From the NCBI GenBank assembly GCA_021811615.1, contig JAJZNW010000131.1:1-35517 (forward strand): DNA of 35,517 nucleotides, read 5' to 3'. The notes below the pieces were generated by a model. It was not told the origin of the DNA. It saw only the letters and a program-made list of their open reading frames with translations, and did no database searches. Made by a program: the position numbers and the translations under genes. This DNA comes from Bacteroidota bacterium (GTDB lineage: Bacteria > Bacteroidota > Ignavibacteria > Kryptoniales > JAKASW01). This document shows positions 17,080 through 25,264 of this stretch, piece after piece. Every line of letters starts with the position of its first letter. The first letter of the stretch is position 1.

Positions 17080-17106
17080 TAAAGTTGACCTTCTTCATGC
17101 CGATAT
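17080..17106 (+). promoter_or_regulatory. Sigma-28 (FliA) promoter of motAB
   Basis: TAAAGTTG (17080-17087), 11 nt, GCCGATAT (17099-17106). The enterobacterial sigma-28 consensus is TAAAGTTT-N11-GCCGATAA, so this matches 14 of 16 positions with exact spacing. Transcription would begin about 17113, giving a leader of about 30 nt before the motA start at 17144. Confidence 0.85.
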
Positions 17107-17143
17107 ATAATTGTTACAATTTCTAAAAATCGAGAGGGCAACT

Positions 17144-18001
17144 TTGTTCGTTATAATTGGAATAGTTGTAGTCCTTGCAGCAGTCCTCGGGGGATTTGCC
17201 ATTGAGGGAGGACCCTTCCTTGTCCTGATACAATATGCAGAGTTCATCATAATCGTTGGTGCGTCGATAGGTGCACTTCTCATCTCTACGCCGAGCAAGC
17301 TTCTCACCAAAATAATTAAGAAAGTCACTGGCGCTCTGAAGGGAAGTAAGATTGACCAGGCTCTTTATCTCAATCTCCTCAAGCTGATGTATGAACTATT
17401 CCAGGTTGGACAGAAGGATGGCGTGATCGGATTGGAGCAGCACGTGGAGAGTCCCGATAAAAGCAAGATCTTTTCGAAATATCCTTCGGTGGTCTCGAAT
17501 AAACATCTTCTTCATTTCCTGACCGATACAATGAGACTCCTGATCGTCGGCGGTGCGGAACCGTTCGACCTTGAAGGCTTAATGGACGCGGACATAGAGA
17601 CACATCACCAGGAGGGGTCGAAGCCCGGAATGATCTTGCAGAAGATAGGCGACTCCATGCCGGGTTTGGGAATAGTCGCTGCGGTATTAGGAATAGTAAT
17701 TACGATGCAGGCCATAGACGGGCCTCCTGCAGAGATCGGCCACAAGGTCGCTGCGGCTCTGGTCGGAACCTTCCTCGGAATACTTCTGTCGTACGGATTC
17801 GTGCAACCGCTCGCGACGAACCTCGATCTTGCGGCAGAAGAAGAAGGAAGGATGTTCGAAGCAATAAAAGCCGGCGTCGTGGCCTTCGCAAAGGGGATGC
17901 AGCCGCTTATCGCCGTTGAGTTTGCAAGGAGGACCATCTTCCAGGACTACAGGCCTACATTCCAGGAAATGGAGAAAGCGCTGAAAGGCGTCAAGCCATG
18001 A
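17144..18001 (+). CDS. motA: Flagellar motor stator protein MotA
   Basis: MotA is the membrane part of the proton-driven stator that couples ion flow to flagellar rotation. I start it at TTG 17144 (SD GAGAGGG 5 nt upstream), giving 285 residues; an upstream in-frame TTG at 17111 lies immediately after the promoter and is excluded. With this start the numbering falls in register with E. coli MotA: Glu98, Pro173 (DSMPGLG) and Pro222 (VQPLA) coincide with the known functional residues. Arg90 is replaced by Gln with Lys91 beside it. Four TM segments lie near 2-20, 25-45, 170-190 and 200-222. The motB start overlaps the stop by 4 nt. No other flagellar gene is near. Confidence 0.95.
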   Translation: MFVIIGIVVVLAAVLGGFAIEGGPFLVLIQYAEFIIIVGASIGALLISTPSKLLTKIIKKVTGALKGSKIDQALYLNLLKLMYELFQVGQKDGVIGLEQHVESPDKSKIFSKYPSVVSNKHLLHFLTDTMRLLIVGGAEPFDLEGLMDADIETHHQEGSKPGMILQKIGDSMPGLGIVAAVLGIVITMQAIDGPPAEIGHKVAAALVGTFLGILLSYGFVQPLATNLDLAAEEEGRMFEAIKAGVVAFAKGMQPLIAVEFARRTIFQDYRPTFQEMEKALKGVKP

Positions 18002-18843
18002 GCGCAGGTGACGAAGGCCGCCCTCAAATAAACATAATCAAAAAGAAGAAGGTGACCCACGCCAGTCACGGAGGAGCCTGGAAGGTCGCTTACGCCGACT
18101 TCGTGACAGCCATGATGTCTCTTTTCATTGTCTTGTGGATCGTGGGGCAGAGCAAACAGGTAAAGGAATATGTCGCGCAGTACTTCAGGGATCCAGGTGC
18201 TTTCAACGTCGAGACGCGGTCGGGTGCACTAACCGGCGGCCTTGTCCCAGTCCACAACTCGAGCATGAGCAAGGTAGGGATTCCTATTCCGCATCAGAGT
18301 TCCGAATTGATGACATTGAAGAAAGAGGGGGAGAAGCTAGAGCAGATGATTTCATCTGTTCCGGATTTCAACAAATTTAAGAATCAGATTAAGATTACCA
18401 TCTCCAAGGAAGGGCTTCGGATCGAACTGATCGAAAACGCGAGAGGGCTTTTCTTCGCGCTCGGAAGCGCGGAACTCAAGCCGGAAACCAAAGAACTGCT
18501 TCAGATGATCGCCAAGGAACTCGGCCACCTGCCTAACGAGATTATCATTGAGGGGTATACCGACGCGCGGCCGTTTGTCCGGAAAAACTACACGAATTGG
18601 GAGTTGAGTGCGGACAGGGCAAACGCCGCAAGAAGAGCGATGCAAGAAGGCGGGTTGCGGCCCAAACAGGTGCTTGAGGTCCGCGGATACGGAGACAGGA
18701 GGCTGCGCGATCCTGAGAGCCCGTATTCCTACACCAACAGGAGGGTAAGCATTCTAGTCACTCCAATCACGAGTGACTCTACCAGACCCGTGGACAAAGT
18801 TGACACCCTAAGCATCGGCGGTGGAGACACGCTGAAATATTGA
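17998..18843 (+). CDS. motB: Flagellar motor stator protein MotB
   Basis: MotB anchors the stator to peptidoglycan and carries the proton-binding aspartate. The 281 residues begin with a basic cytoplasmic segment. A single TM helix follows with the invariant motif KVAYADFVTAMMSLF (Asp34), then a plug/linker region near residues 50-90. A C-terminal OmpA-like peptidoglycan-binding domain (about 150-265) has the motifs IIIEGYTDARPF and NWELSADRANAARRAM. The start ATGA overlaps motA, so translation is coupled. An Asp in this helix with AYADF context is consistent with proton rather than sodium coupling, but that is inference. Confidence 0.96.
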   Translation: MSAGDEGRPQINIIKKKKVTHASHGGAWKVAYADFVTAMMSLFIVLWIVGQSKQVKEYVAQYFRDPGAFNVETRSGALTGGLVPVHNSSMSKVGIPIPHQSSELMTLKKEGEKLEQMISSVPDFNKFKNQIKITISKEGLRIELIENARGLFFALGSAELKPETKELLQMIAKELGHLPNEIIIEGYTDARPFVRKNYTNWELSADRANAARRAMQEGGLRPKQVLEVRGYGDRRLRDPESPYSYTNRRVSILVTPITSDSTRPVDKVDTLSIGGGDTLKY

Positions 18844-18945
18844 GTACACCACTTTGACGGCTTGAGGACTGTCGCGGGCATTCTTCACGACAATCGTCTC
18901 CAGCACCGGGCTCCGTTTGGGTGCCAGGGAGATGCTAAGAAGTTA

Positions 18946-19018
18946 CACGGAGAACCAGAGAAAAGAGAGAGTTCCACGGAGAAAAGAATTACTCTCCGTG
19001 TATCTGTGTCACTCCGTG
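18946..19018. repeat. Nested CACGGAG palindromic repeat, copy 2
   Basis: Outer arms CACGGAG (18946-18952) and CTCCGTG (19012-19018) and inner arms CACGGAGA (18975-18982) and TCTCCGTG (18993-19000) are exact complements. Purine-rich GAGAAAAGAGAGAG lies on one side and TATCTGTGTCACTCCGTG on the other. It is the same family as 10932-10982 and fills most of the gap after motB. Confidence 0.75.
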
Positions 19019-19100
19019 AGGTGTTCGAAGCTGAAAAGCGTCTGCCTGCAACTAATACCGTTTGATGAACGTTTCCACTCTTAAAGAGGAGGAATGCAGG

Positions 19101-20669
19101 TTGGAGATGAGATTAGCATGGCTGAACGCGAAGAGATCGCCGATTGTGTTTGTGATCGGAGCGATGGTAGTCTATTCATTGGCCTTTGCCGGGGTGGCAA
19201 GATGTAAGGTCCTGAACCAGGGTGGGAGTCGTAACCACGAAACGCCCAACGCTAATTGGCTACAGTTCAACTTCAACGCAGAGCACAGCGGCAACAACAC
19301 GGAAGAAACAAAGATCGGGACAGGAAATGTAGGCAAGCTTCATGAGCTGTATCGCGTCTCCCTCCCTGATATCGCAGACGGTGCCCCCGTCTATCTTAGC
19401 GACGTCCATACCCGCTTCGGCGTGGTGAACGTACTTTATCTCACGACAAAGGACGGTCATATCGTGGCTCTTGACGCCGGGACAGGGAAGATTATTTGGG
19501 AGCATCAGTACGGTCCCGGGAAATACAAGATCAATAACGGATACCAGGCAATTTACACGACATCTTCCCCGGCTGTCGATCCGGATTTGAAGTACGTGTA
19601 CAGTTATGGACTTGACGGTTACGTGCACAAGTACAAATCCGGTGATGGCGAAGAAATAAAGACAGGAGGATGGCCCGAGCTCTGTACTCTTAAGCCCTTC
19701 AACGAAAAGGGATCGTCTGCGCTCGCTGTGGCAACGGCGAAGGACGGGACTTCTTACCTCTACGTTACCAACGGCGGCTACCTCGGAGACAGGGGGGACT
19801 ATCAGGGACATGTTACCACAATAAACCTGAGCACAGACAAGCAGCATGTCTTCAATGCCAACTGCAGCAACGATGCGGTCCATTTTGTTGAGCGCCCCGG
19901 GAAACCGGATTGCTCCGCTGTCCAATCGGCGATATGGGCCAGGCCGGGGGTGATTTATGATCCTGCGACCGACCGGATTTACATGGCCACCGGCAACGGT
20001 ACGTTCGATCCGAAAAGACATGACTGGGGCGACACTATCTTCTCGCTTAAGCCGGACGGAACCGGTGTCGACGGGAACCCAGTCGATTCCTATACTCCCG
20101 CGAATCACCACTTTTTGAATCGGGCTGATCTGGATTTGGGAAGCACTGCGCCGGCGATACTCCCAACGCCCACGAAATGTTCGGTGCGGAACCTTGCCGT
20201 GCAGGGAGGTAAAGACATGAAGCTCCGGCTTGTGGACCTCGCTGACCTGAGTGGGCGTCATGGTCCGGGCCACGTCGGCGGTGAGATAGGCAGGCCCATC
20301 GATGTCCCGCAGGGCGGAATGGTCTTCACGCAAGCTGCGGTCTGGGTAAACCCGATGGATCATTCCACATGGGTTTTCGTTGCGACGTTCAGCGGCCTTT
20401 CGGCGCTTAAGCTTCAGGTTAGTCCGCGCGGCATGCCGAGCTTGAAGACGGTATGGAGGAATGGCGACGAAGGAAGCTCCCCAATAATCGCAAATAACGT
20501 ACTATACTGTGCCGGAAGCCATGACATTAGCGCCTTCGACCCCACTACGGGAAAAGTATTGTGGCAAAGCAGAAGCATCGGGAGAATTCACTGGGAAAGC
20601 CCGATCGTCGTGAACGGCGTGCTCTATATTACCGACGAATCGGGCCACCTGACTGCGTACGGGCTTTGA
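19101..20669 (+). CDS. Exported PQQ-type beta-propeller protein
   Basis: A 522-residue protein with an N-terminal hydrophobic segment (PIVFVIGAMVVYSLAFAG) that acts as signal peptide or anchor. Beta-propeller blades follow: LYLTTKDGHIVALDAGTGKIIWE, VYSYGLDGYVHKYKSGDGE, ISAFDPTTGKVLWQSRS and VLYITDESGHLTAYGL. The ALDAGTGKIIW and AFDPTTGKVLW repeats are the tryptophan-docking motifs of PQQ/BamB-like propellers. No quinoprotein dehydrogenase active site or cytochrome motif is evident, so enzyme activity is doubtful. AGGAGG lies 8 nt before TTG 19101, which I take as start; ATG 19107 and ATG 19065 are alternatives. Four extra cysteines (ELC, ANC, DC, TKC) sit in loops and may form disulfides. It is a single-gene unit of unknown role. 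Confidence 0.75.
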   Translation: MEMRLAWLNAKRSPIVFVIGAMVVYSLAFAGVARCKVLNQGGSRNHETPNANWLQFNFNAEHSGNNTEETKIGTGNVGKLHELYRVSLPDIADGAPVYLSDVHTRFGVVNVLYLTTKDGHIVALDAGTGKIIWEHQYGPGKYKINNGYQAIYTTSSPAVDPDLKYVYSYGLDGYVHKYKSGDGEEIKTGGWPELCTLKPFNEKGSSALAVATAKDGTSYLYVTNGGYLGDRGDYQGHVTTINLSTDKQHVFNANCSNDAVHFVERPGKPDCSAVQSAIWARPGVIYDPATDRIYMATGNGTFDPKRHDWGDTIFSLKPDGTGVDGNPVDSYTPANHHFLNRADLDLGSTAPAILPTPTKCSVRNLAVQGGKDMKLRLVDLADLSGRHGPGHVGGEIGRPIDVPQGGMVFTQAAVWVNPMDHSTWVFVATFSGLSALKLQVSPRGMPSLKTVWRNGDEGSSPIIANNVLYCAGSHDISAFDPTTGKVLWQSRSIGRIHWESPIVVNGVLYITDESGHLTAYGL

Positions 20670-20962
20670 CGCGCAAGTGCATTGGCCATTAAGGTAGGGA
20701 GATTTCTCTCCTGATACCATCATCCGAACCAGATTGCAGAAATTGTCTTCTTCGTGACGTAAGCATTCAGAATCCCAAACGAGTCGGTGTGTTGTTTCGA
20801 GTCGCTTCCCGTCTAAGGCTCGTTCTTGTTTTGTGAACCGGAACCGATTTGGTTCATTGAATACTCTGCGGACGGCCTCATACAGGGCTTTGATGATTCA
20901 GAATTGTAACCGAACTGATTTGGGTACGTCAAAAGTCTTAAAGCAAAAAGGGAGCTGAAGTC
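20670..20962. other. Gap between propeller gene and lipoprotein gene
   Basis: GGAGA-TTTC-TCTCC flanked by GGTA and TACC (about 20694-20720) could form a weak hairpin after the propeller gene. I see no T-run and no other feature except the lipoprotein SD. Confidence 0.35.
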
Positions 20963-21739
20963 ATGAAGCATTTGCTTGTCCTGGCGGGGGCGGCGGCAAT
21001 ATCATTCGTGTTGGGTGGATGCGTGGAGCCGGAAGCTCTTTATCGTGCTACGCCTGTAGCGAAAGACACCGTCTGGTATTCGGGAAGCGAGTTTGTTACA
21101 CAGACCAAGGACAGCGTCACGGTGTCCGTGGCGTTTGAGAATGAGCTGAACGGGGTCATGACATACTATGTCGTGATCGGAAATATAGGAAGTGCTCCTG
21201 TGCTGGTTTCCCCGGAACAAATCCATTATGACGGCGACTGCTATAGTCTGAGAGAGGTGGACGATTACAATACGGGCGACATAGCCTACGAGCCGGAGAG
21301 CTGGAAGGACACTGTTTACGCTCTTGATCCCGAAAAACAGCTGCAGGGGCTGGATGTACAAATGGCCCAGGCCAACGCAACATATGCGACCAATTCCGGT
21401 TTGAGTGCTGCGGCCGGCTTACTTCAAATCGTGGGGGATGTAGCCACGATTGGACAGAACAAGACGAGGGAGCAATTACGGCAGGAGAACAGATCGAGCA
21501 GGGAGCTCGAGAAATCTCAGGAGGAAAACAATCTGAACTATTCGCTTCAGTCGGCAAGTTTCGCTGCACAGCGGGCATACTGGCAAAATGCCGCCCTCCG
21601 AAAGACGACACTCTTTTCCAGTAGCGCAGTGGGCGGCAAAGTAAGGATCCCGTTGAGTAAGGGAACGACGAAGATGTATCTCATCATACCTGTAGGGATG
21701 TCGAGATTTTCTTTCGAGTTCGACGTACACCCCCTGTAG
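20963..21739 (+). CDS. Putative lipoprotein of unknown function
   Basis: MKHLLVLAGAAAISFVLGGC is a lipoprotein signal peptide with lipobox VLGGC, so the mature protein of about 239 residues starts at Cys20 and should be anchored in a membrane. The first half (about 45-110) looks like a beta-rich domain. A region of about 65 residues (about 130-205) is Gln/Glu/Arg/Asn-rich and probably helical (TREQLRQENRSSRELEKSQEENN). It ends in a short beta-rich segment. The SD GGGAG is 8-9 nt before ATG 20963. No family recognised. It is convergent with the downstream permease operon and has no partner in the same direction. Confidence 0.72.
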   Translation: MKHLLVLAGAAAISFVLGGCVEPEALYRATPVAKDTVWYSGSEFVTQTKDSVTVSVAFENELNGVMTYYVVIGNIGSAPVLVSPEQIHYDGDCYSLREVDDYNTGDIAYEPESWKDTVYALDPEKQLQGLDVQMAQANATYATNSGLSAAAGLLQIVGDVATIGQNKTREQLRQENRSSRELEKSQEENNLNYSLQSASFAAQRAYWQNAALRKTTLFSSSAVGGKVRIPLSKGTTKMYLIIPVGMSRFSFEFDVHPL

Positions 21740-21761
21740 CCGACAAAGCTGCTTCCAAATT

Positions 21762-21781
21762 ACGGCCGCCATACGGGCCGT
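21762..21781. terminator. Hairpin between convergent genes
   Basis: ACGGCC (21762-21767) and GGCCGT (21776-21781) form a 6-bp stem with an 8-nt loop in the 100-nt gap between the lipoprotein and the permease, which converge here. There is no T-run on either side, so it is only a candidate. Confidence 0.3.
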
Positions 21782-21839
21782 CATTGAGGGATACGTGAAT
21801 CGGGCCGGGATCTGACGGCACCCCGGTCAGTCTTGTGAG

Positions 21840-23081
21840 TCAAAGTCGGAAGAGTGCAGCGTACAGTAGGAGCATGGCCGTTCCGGCTCCCCATGTTGCC
21901 AGGGCGATCGTTCCGCTGACCTTTGTAAATTCCCAGAACCTGAAATCGGCGCGTTCTTTTGAAAGCTCAAGCACTATCATGTTGGCCACCGAGCCTGCGA
22001 CAGTCAGGTTGCCTGCAAATGTCGAACTCATCGCGAGAACGAGCCACATTAGCCGGGGCGAGCTGAAGGCGGATATCCAGTGCTGCACCACCATAACGTA
22101 GGGAACGTTCGAGACCACGTTTGAAAGGACGAGCGAAGCGAAAGAAAAGGAGGTAATCTGGTTGGATAGTGAGGTGGAGAAGTACCCTTCGAGAAGCTTA
22201 TGTGCATCGGCCACTAGTCCCACTTTGTTTATACCGGCCACGACGACGAACAGGCTCCCAAAGAAGAGGAGAAGCGACCAATTTACCTTAGCGAATATTT
22301 CATCAGGACGCCTGTTGGCGATGAGGACGAGGAGTGCGGCGCCGAGTATTGCCATAAAGGCGAGGTTAACACCGGCAGAGAAGCCTGCGATTACAATTGC
22401 CATTACGACGATCGATTTCCACATGACTGGGTTGCTGTTATCGGTCTTCAATCCGTCATCATAAGGGATGAGATCCTCCTTTAGACTTCTGCCGAAGAAT
22501 GTTCGCAGCACGACGTAATCGAGAGCGAGCCCTACCAGGGCGATGGGAAACATTGCGGCGAGAAATTGGATGTATGGCCATCGGGAGAAGGTGCCGATAA
22601 GCATATTCTGCGGGTTGCCGACCAGTGTCGCGACGCTTCCTATGTTGGCGCTCGAAGCGAGAGCGATCAGGTAAGGCTTGGGATCGACTTTAGATCTGCT
22701 CGTAAGGAGAAGCACGAACGGCGTCATCATCAAGCAGATAGTGTCATTGACAAATAGTGCCGATAGTATTCCCGCCGATAATATGATGGTCAGCAGTAGG
22801 CCGTTTCCCGTACGGGCCCGTCTGAGTATGAAGGCCGCGACAGTGTCGAAGAATCCTCCGGCCTGCAGGTAAGCGACAATGATCATCATCCCGAGAAGAA
22901 GGACGATGGTGTCGAAATTCAGTGCTTTATAGGCTTCGTTAATCGTGAGAACCCCGAAGGCGATCATGGCGACCGCCCCGATCATTGCGCCTGAGGTTCT
23001 ATCTAAATGAAGAAACGGTAGTCTTTGTACCGAAATTGAAACATAAGTGAACGCGAAAATGATTACCGCGGCAAGAATCAT
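21840..23081 (-). CDS. ArsB/SLC13-type ion transporter permease
   Basis: A 413-residue, highly hydrophobic protein with about 11 predicted TM segments, belonging to the ion-transporter superfamily that includes ArsB, NhaD and SLC13/DASS carriers. Diagnostic segments are ALFVNDTICLMMTPFVLLL and ASSANIGSVATLVGNPQNMLIG, with a matching second half (LVLSNVVSNVPYVMV and SSTFAGNLTVAGSVANMIV). These inverted-repeat re-entrant loops bind substrate and ion. The substrate (arsenite, dicarboxylate, sulfate or sodium/proton) cannot be told from sequence. No arsR, arsC or arsA is nearby, which argues against a dedicated arsenic operon. It follows the ABM-like gene by 6 nt and is the last gene of the dapF-led run. 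Confidence 0.85.
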   Translation of the reverse strand: MILAAVIIFAFTYVSISVQRLPFLHLDRTSGAMIGAVAMIAFGVLTINEAYKALNFDTIVLLLGMMIIVAYLQAGGFFDTVAAFILRRARTGNGLLLTIILSAGILSALFVNDTICLMMTPFVLLLTSRSKVDPKPYLIALASSANIGSVATLVGNPQNMLIGTFSRWPYIQFLAAMFPIALVGLALDYVVLRTFFGRSLKEDLIPYDDGLKTDNSNPVMWKSIVVMAIVIAGFSAGVNLAFMAILGAALLVLIANRRPDEIFAKVNWSLLLFFGSLFVVVAGINKVGLVADAHKLLEGYFSTSLSNQITSFSFASLVLSNVVSNVPYVMVVQHWISAFSSPRLMWLVLAMSSTFAGNLTVAGSVANMIVLELSKERADFRFWEFTKVSGTIALATWGAGTAMLLLYAALFRL

Positions 23082-23087
23082 TAAAGA

Positions 23088-23375
23088 TCATATCTGGTGC
23101 AGCGTATATGAGCGCAGCTTGTCGGCCACCAGGCAGTCGTTTATCTTGACCACCATCTCGTCGAAAGCGCTGTCGTCGGCGTTCTGAAACGCTTCCTCGT
23201 TGGAGTATGTATATATTTCCATGAAACTGTTCGGTGAGCCTTGAACCTCGTACACTTCCAGTTGAGCTATTCCTGAGGATTCATACCCGGATTTTAGTTC
23301 TTTGATCAATCCCAGATATTCTTCGCGTTTTGAAGGCTGTACCTCGTAATTGATCTGCAGTAGAACTTTCGACAT
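23088..23375 (-). CDS. Small dimeric alpha-beta-barrel (ABM-like) protein
   Basis: A 95-residue soluble protein. VLLQINYEVQPSKREEYLGLIKEL, FMEIYTYSNEEAFQNAD and the C-terminal LRSYTLHQI fit the ferredoxin-like ABM (antibiotic biosynthesis monooxygenase/stress-responsive barrel) fold. No catalytic residues can be named. The start has a perfect AGGAGG lying in the last codons of the DedA gene, whose stop TAA abuts this ATG. It is translationally coupled to its neighbours. The role is unknown; a quinone or haem-related activity is only a family possibility. Confidence 0.65.
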   Translation of the reverse strand: MSKVLLQINYEVQPSKREEYLGLIKELKSGYESSGIAQLEVYEVQGSPNSFMEIYTYSNEEAFQNADDSAFDEMVVKINDCLVADKLRSYTLHQI

Positions 23376-23966
23376 TTATTCCTCCTGTTTAGGTTCGTCC
23401 ACGGGCTCTCCTTGATTGGGAACCGGTCTGGTGTTAGCCGTCCGCACGATCCAATAGACCAGTGCGATGATGGCAATCGCCGCCGTAATAACAATTTCGA
23501 TTTTTCCCAAGCCGGCAATCGAACCGATGGCTTCACTGAAAAAATAACCAAGAAATCCATAAGAAACAGCCCAAATCATCGCGGCTACAATGTTTAACGC
23601 GGTGAATTTCGCACGGGACATCTTTGCCAGACCGCACATCACGATGAGAGCGGTCCTCAGCCCATAGATGTACCGTGAAAAGAGTACCACGTAAGTCCCG
23701 TGTCTTTCAACGAGCCGCTTTGCCCGCGGCAAAACGGCCGCGACATATTTCAGCTTTTTTACGAAATCGTATCCTTCCTGCCAAGCGAGCTGGAAGAATA
23801 ACTGATCCCCTATCACAGACCCGAGAAAAGCCGAGATGATGGAGAGCTCAATGTTCAGCAGTCCCTGGTGTGCCAGTATCCCCGCTATTACAAGAACGCT
23901 TTCACCCTCGAACAAAGTAATGACGAAGATGAGCACATAGCCGTACTGGTGTAGAAGGGTCTGCAA
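23376..23966 (-). CDS. DedA-family membrane protein
   Basis: A 196-residue inner-membrane protein with four to five TM segments. LFEGESVLVIAGILAHQG, FLGSVIGDQLFFQLAWQEG and the conserved FSRYIYGLRTALIVMCGLAKMSRAKF block with its essential Arg residues identify DedA/VTT proteins. DedA proteins are implicated in envelope homeostasis and in lipid-carrier flipping (UptA and PetA type activity in Bacillus). The C-terminal tail is hydrophilic (PVPNQGEPVDEPKQEE). The start is TTG 23966, one base after the stop of the metallopeptidase gene, with no good SD, so translation is probably coupled. Confidence 0.92.
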   Translation of the reverse strand: MQTLLHQYGYVLIFVITLFEGESVLVIAGILAHQGLLNIELSIISAFLGSVIGDQLFFQLAWQEGYDFVKKLKYVAAVLPRAKRLVERHGTYVVLFSRYIYGLRTALIVMCGLAKMSRAKFTALNIVAAMIWAVSYGFLGYFFSEAIGSIAGLGKIEIVITAAIAIIALVYWIVRTANTRPVPNQGEPVDEPKQEE

Positions 23967-23967
23967 T

Positions 23968-24339
23968 TCAGTAACCGGCTTTCCTTATTTCCGCATCCGT
24001 CATTCCGAAATAATGTGCTACTTCATGTATCAGGACTTTCCTGATCTTTCCTTCAATCTCAACGTCGTTTGCACACCCGCGCTCTATGTTCATCCTGAAA
24101 AGCTTTATCCTGTCCGGTGTCACCGGGTACATGCCATAGTCCGGGCCTCTTCTGTTGAGGGGAATTCCGGAATACAAACCGAGCAGCGAATACGGATTCC
24201 TGATATGCGCTCCTCTCATATCGAACTCGTCCGGAAGGTCCTCGACGACGACATGGACGTTGTCGATTCTCCCCTTGAATTCCTCGGGAAGTTCTTCGAA
24301 GGCCTTTTCGACAAGTATTTCAAAATTTTCCCTGTCCAT
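23968..24339 (-). CDS. Small zincin-like metallopeptidase
   Basis: A 123-residue protein. HEVAHYFGMTDAEI is an HExxH zinc site with a downstream acidic residue, and the preceding MYPVTPDRIKLFRMNIERGCANDVEIEGKIRKVLIHE is typical of the short metallopeptidase family annotated as zincin-like MMP or possible Zn-dependent protease. The N-terminal FEILVEKAFEELPEEFKGRIDNVHVVVED matches the same family. It is a single-domain cytosolic protein. The ATG 24339 lies within dapF, overlapping it by 20 nt, so it is expressed with dapF. The substrate is unknown. Confidence 0.85.
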   Translation of the reverse strand: MDRENFEILVEKAFEELPEEFKGRIDNVHVVVEDLPDEFDMRGAHIRNPYSLLGLYSGIPLNRRGPDYGMYPVTPDRIKLFRMNIERGCANDVEIEGKIRKVLIHEVAHYFGMTDAEIRKAGY

Positions 24340-25195
24340 GCTCGAAGTCGATTATCGCGTGAGACTTCTCGTCGTACAAGACCTTTCCTTTAAATACTAC
24401 TGTTGCGCTCCCTTCGAGGACAATTTTAGAAAACCGATCCCCCGATTTTTCGAAATGGACCTTCATTATCTCTCCACCGCTCGTGTGAATCTCAACCGGG
24501 GAGGTCATGCCGTACCTGATCGCGGCCGTGATTGCGCTTGCCACCGCGCCCGTGCCGCACGCGAGCGTCTCGTTTTCAACTCCCCGCTCGTATGTCCGCA
24601 TCCGGATCCTGCTGTCGTTTTCCCGTTCGATCAGGTTAACATTGGTCCCTTTGGGGAACAGCTCGAAGTTGTACCGGATCTTCCTCGATATCCCTATGAG
24701 GTCAGCGCCGTCAACGCCGTCGAACGCGCTTCCGCTCAGAAGTACCGTGTGATCCGTGTTTGGATGCACGTAGGTCGCCTCGTACCTGTTTCCGCCGACC
24801 GGAACTTCGAGGATGGGCGTAATACTCTCCGGATCGGGGAAATGCAAGCGAACCTTCTTGTCGTTGAAAACCTCCGCCGAATAATTGCCGCCGTGGGCTA
24901 TGAACTTCAACGGCGATTTACAGATCCCATTCAAAACGGCGAACCTCGAAATGCATCTCCCCCCATTGCCGCACATTCCGCCTTCGCTGCCGTCGGAATT
25001 CAGGTAGATCATCTCGAAGTCGTATTGAGGATTCCTGCGCAGTACGAGGAGGCCGTCGGCTCCGATACCGAAACCGCGGGCGCAGAGGGTGCGTGCGACT
25101 GACGGAAGGTCGGTGGTGAGTGTGCCGTCCAAGTCGTTGATCACGACGAAATCGTTTCCGGCACCGTTCATCTTCGTGAAATTAATCTCTATCAT
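24320..25195 (-). CDS. dapF: Diaminopimelate epimerase
   Basis: DapF interconverts LL- and meso-diaminopimelate in lysine and peptidoglycan synthesis, using two cysteines as acid/base. The 291-residue product starts MIEINFTKMNGAGNDFVV, carries the first catalytic Cys75 in GGMCGNGGRC, and the second in the motif TLACGTGAVASA. Length is normal for the family. The gene begins 70 nt after coaE and heads a run with the metallopeptidase, DedA, ABM-like and permease genes. A coupling of cell-wall precursor and envelope-lipid functions within the run is plausible but inferred from order only. Confidence 0.97.
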   Translation of the reverse strand: MIEINFTKMNGAGNDFVVINDLDGTLTTDLPSVARTLCARGFGIGADGLLVLRRNPQYDFEMIYLNSDGSEGGMCGNGGRCISRFAVLNGICKSPLKFIAHGGNYSAEVFNDKKVRLHFPDPESITPILEVPVGGNRYEATYVHPNTDHTVLLSGSAFDGVDGADLIGISRKIRYNFELFPKGTNVNLIERENDSRIRMRTYERGVENETLACGTGAVASAITAAIRYGMTSPVEIHTSGGEIMKVHFEKSGDRFSKIVLEGSATVVFKGKVLYDEKSHAIIDFEHGQGKF

Positions 25196-25264
25196 AGCGG
25201 TATATGTAATATAACAAGCTTATTGCCCCGAACGGAACTCCTGGAGCTGTTTTCGGGATTTGTA

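Noticed and set aside
19260..20363. Minus-strand frame of 367 codons opposite the beta-propeller gene
   Set aside because: Antisense shadow; the plus strand shows clear propeller repeats and an SD.
24155..25102. Plus-strand frame of 315 codons opposite dapF
   Set aside because: dapF on the minus strand has both catalytic cysteine motifs; the plus frame is a shadow.
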